Source: Lachnospiraceae bacterium (GTDB taxonomy: Bacteria > Bacillota > Clostridia > Lachnospirales > Lachnospiraceae). Taken from it: a stretch of 64,000 nucleotides of DNA. Positions 62,426 through 64,000 of the stretch are shown in pieces. The translations under genes and the position numbers were made by a program. How positions within the stretch are numbered: position 1 is the first letter of the stretch; the number at the start of each line of letters is the position of its first letter. Where the stretch lies: the NCBI GenBank assembly GCA_013316825.1, contig WSLY01000007.1:1-64000 (forward strand), given 5' to 3'. Under the pieces are notes generated by a model, which was not told the origin of the DNA, did no database searches, and saw only the letters and a list, made by a program, of their open reading frames with translations.

Positions 62426-63295
62426 TCAGCGCTCCTCTTGATAAAACAGTATGCCAAGCGTCCCGGGACCGCAGTGGCTGGAGATAACGCCGCCCGCCCG
62501 TGTGACATAAATGGCGGCAAAGTGGTTTAAGCTTTGCAGATATGCTTTTACGGATTCCACGATTGCCTCGCTGCATCCGGAGTGTGTGATAAAAACACAG
62601 TTTTTATCTGCCGTAAGCAGCGCGGGCTCCAAGTCCTTGGCATACTTTAAGAGGACGGATTGTAAGCTGCCGCGGTATTTTTTGGCTACCGTCATGGCGC
62701 CGTCCGTCACAATGATTTCCGGTTTCAGCTTAAGGGTGTTGGCTAATAGAGCCGTGACGGAGCTGCAGCGCCCGCCTCTGGCAAGATAGGTGAGCGTATC
62801 TACGACAAAGCTGGCGCGTACATCTTTTCTGCGTTCTTCTACCAGCCGTACAATCTCATCGATATGCTTTCCCTCTCTGGCAAGCCGCGCGGCATAGAGC
62901 ACCTGCAGACCGATGCCTGTGGAAAGATTCATAGAGTCGATGACACGGATTTGACAGGCAGCGTCTAAATTGTCTGCGGTTTCGTTTATCATACGGATGA
63001 CATTGCAGGTCGTACTCATTTTTTCGGAGATACCAAAAAAGAGAATGTCGTTTCCGGCGTCTGCGGCTGATTTCAAAATTTCCGACGCTTTTTCAAAGGT
63101 AACGGCGGCTGTTTTGGGTGTGGTGTGATTTTTGTCAGCCCATTCAAAAATTTCTTCCGGTGTGATTTCCGTTTTGTCATAATAGCTTTTTTCACCCATG
63201 ACAATGCACAGGGGAATGATGCCGATATCGTATTGTTCCAAAAGCTCTTCTGATAAATCGCATGTGCTGTCCGCAATGATTTTAATCGTATGCAT
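62426..63295 (-). CDS. DegV-family fatty-acid-binding protein
   Basis: This 289-residue protein is a DegV/FakB-like protein: KIIADSTCDLSEELL at the N-terminus, TPKTAAVTFEKA, STTCNVIRMI and RGGRCSSVTALLANTLKLKP are family signatures. DegV proteins bind a fatty acid and can deliver it to a FakA kinase; no FakA gene is in this window. The start at 63295 follows an AAGGATT site. Confidence 0.9.
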   Translation of the reverse strand: MHTIKIIADSTCDLSEELLEQYDIGIIPLCIVMGEKSYYDKTEITPEEIFEWADKNHTTPKTAAVTFEKASEILKSAADAGNDILFFGISEKMSTTCNVIRMINETADNLDAACQIRVIDSMNLSTGIGLQVLYAARLAREGKHIDEIVRLVEERRKDVRASFVVDTLTYLARGGRCSSVTALLANTLKLKPEIIVTDGAMTVAKKYRGSLQSVLLKYAKDLEPALLTADKNCVFITHSGCSEAIVESVKAYLQSLNHFAAIYVTRAGGVISSHCGPGTLGILFYQEER

Positions 63296-63320
63296 AAAGA
63301 ATCCTTTCTTTTTAATGAAT

Positions 63321-63354
63321 AACAGGTCTTCTACCATGCTGCAGAAGACCTGTT
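63321..63354 (-). terminator. Terminator after the repeat protein gene
   Basis: AACAGGTCTTCT and AGAAGACCTGTT form a 12-base perfect stem with a 10-base loop, between the repeat-protein gene and degV on the minus strand. Confidence 0.75.
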
Positions 63355-63369
63355 TTGCTTTACTTTGCG

Positions 63370-64000
63370 TTAGTTTGATACGGAAGATACGAGCACGCCG
63401 TTTACGTAGGTATTGGTGCGCAGCAAGGTGCAGGTGCTGCAGGAATAGATATATTCCGTATATGACTTGGTGCTGCCGTCATAATTGGCAACCACCGAAT
63501 ATTCTACCATTTGATTGTCGGTGTTATAGTATTCAACACGCTGCAGAGTGGTTTCGTCATTGGTAAAAATGGAGGTAGTATGACCCCAGCCGCCGTTGCT
63601 GCCCGTGCTGCTGCCTGACGAAGCCGTGCTGTTTGTACTGCCTGACAAAGCAGTGCTGCTGTTGGCGGCAGCGTTGTAAGAGTAAGCAGTGCTGTTAGTG
63701 TTCTGCGCAGCCTCGCGTTCTGCCTCCGCAATATCTGCGTAGCCGCCTGCGGTGCCCGCCGTGCGCTCCTCTGTGATGCCCGTGGTTACGTAATGGTTTA
63801 CAACTGCGGAAATATCGTCGCCGAAAGTTTCCTTGATATCGACATAGGCGTCTGCGTAAGCCAGAGGATTAAAGAGAGCACCCTCAGTTCTGCCCTCGTA
63901 CATGCCTGTAGTCAGATAGTGCATAAGATATGCATTTGTGTCATCACCGAAAGCAGCATCCAAATCGCTGTATGCCGACCGATAGGCATCTACGTTAAGA
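63370..64000 (-). CDS. C-terminal part of a repeat-containing surface protein (partial)
   Basis: The gene continues past the window end, so only about the last 210 residues are seen. It carries repeats of roughly 40 residues of the type AYRSAYSDLDAAFGDD, HYLTTGMYEGRTEG and AYADAYVDIKETFGDD, HYVTTGITEERTAG. A Ser/Thr/Asn/Gly-rich linker follows, then a C-terminal domain of about 70 residues with a CxxC (SCSTC). Secretion is likely from composition but no signal is in view. Function is unknown. Confidence 0.7.
   Translation of the reverse strand, partial: LNVDAYRSAYSDLDAAFGDDTNAYLMHYLTTGMYEGRTEGALFNPLAYADAYVDIKETFGDDISAVVNHYVTTGITEERTAGTAGGYADIAEAEREAAQNTNSTAYSYNAAANSSTALSGSTNSTASSGSSTGSNGGWGHTTSIFTNDETTLQRVEYYNTDNQMVEYSVVANYDGSTKSYTEYIYSCSTCTLLRTNTYVNGVLVSSVSN

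Noticed and set aside
1..64000. CRISPR arrays, tRNA or rRNA genes, complete insertion sequences
   Set aside because: No regularly spaced direct repeats, tRNA-like cloverleaf with T-loop, rRNA segments or intact transposase with inverted ends were seen on reading through; a program scan would be needed to exclude a single tRNA.

Overview
The window comes from a mid-GC Firmicute, most likely a gut Lachnospiraceae-type clostridium. The grounds are strong AGGAGG-type ribosome sites, a meso-diaminopimelate-type MurE, a SAM-I riboswitch on metK, DUF6273 and DUF2871 proteins, several GNAT acetyltransferases, a BspA-like leucine-rich lipoprotein and heterodimeric ABC exporters. No rRNA, tRNA, CRISPR array or complete insertion sequence was seen. 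The taxonomic call is inference from gene content.

Layout. 1-7.3 kb: a small unknown protein, an ECF S component divergent from a MocR-type PLP-dependent regulator with a palindromic operator between them, a single-gene DUF262/DUF1524 protein with a RAMA-like tail (candidate modification-dependent restriction), then small membrane, SRPBCC and GNAT genes. 7.5-15 kb: a SbcD/SbcC-like (YhaO/YhaN-like) pair and a minus-strand operon of a trans-sulfuration PLP enzyme, dapF and murE. 15.2-18.3 kb: a plus-strand cluster with a membrane protein, a zinc-ribbon protein, a TIR-transmembrane-DUF6273 protein and TspO. 18.3-23.6 kb: a gene graveyard with relics of heparinase II/III, an Rpn-family nuclease, a P-loop kinase and a GNAT, mixed with an intact DUF362 ferredoxin-like protein and a zinc phospholipase C-like protein.

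23.6-31.8 kb: a GNAT gene, an amino-sugar operon (GH4 phospho-glycosidase, BadF-type GlcNAc kinase, ROK regulator, nagB), a flavin reductase/HxlR divergent pair, a MerR/TipA-like regulator with a 19-bp-spacer promoter, and a GNAT. 31.7-44.5 kb: ThuA and sugar isomerase/epimerase genes, then two heterodimeric ABC exporter pairs separated by an AT-rich RloA/RloB-like ATPase/Toprim cassette (candidate phage defence), and a ROK fructokinase. 44.5-50.4 kb: a calcium-type P-type ATPase, a eukaryote-like UDP-sugar pyrophosphorylase with galE, and a hemolysin III/PAQR protein. 50.8-64 kb: a BspA-like lipoprotein, a small alarmone synthetase, a tail-anchored coiled-coil protein with a 49-residue internal repeat, a flavin reductase, dinB, a LysM/G5/M23 endopeptidase beside murA, riboswitch-controlled metK, MATE, DegV, and the 3' part of a repeat-containing protein that runs off the end.

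Cell-wall functions recur (murE, dapF, M23, murA, amino-sugar catabolism, UDP-sugar supply), as do candidate defence genes in AT-rich inserts. A short sequence, approximately TTTTGACACCCNAATCC, occurs six times, mostly between genes, and is not explained by the annotated features.
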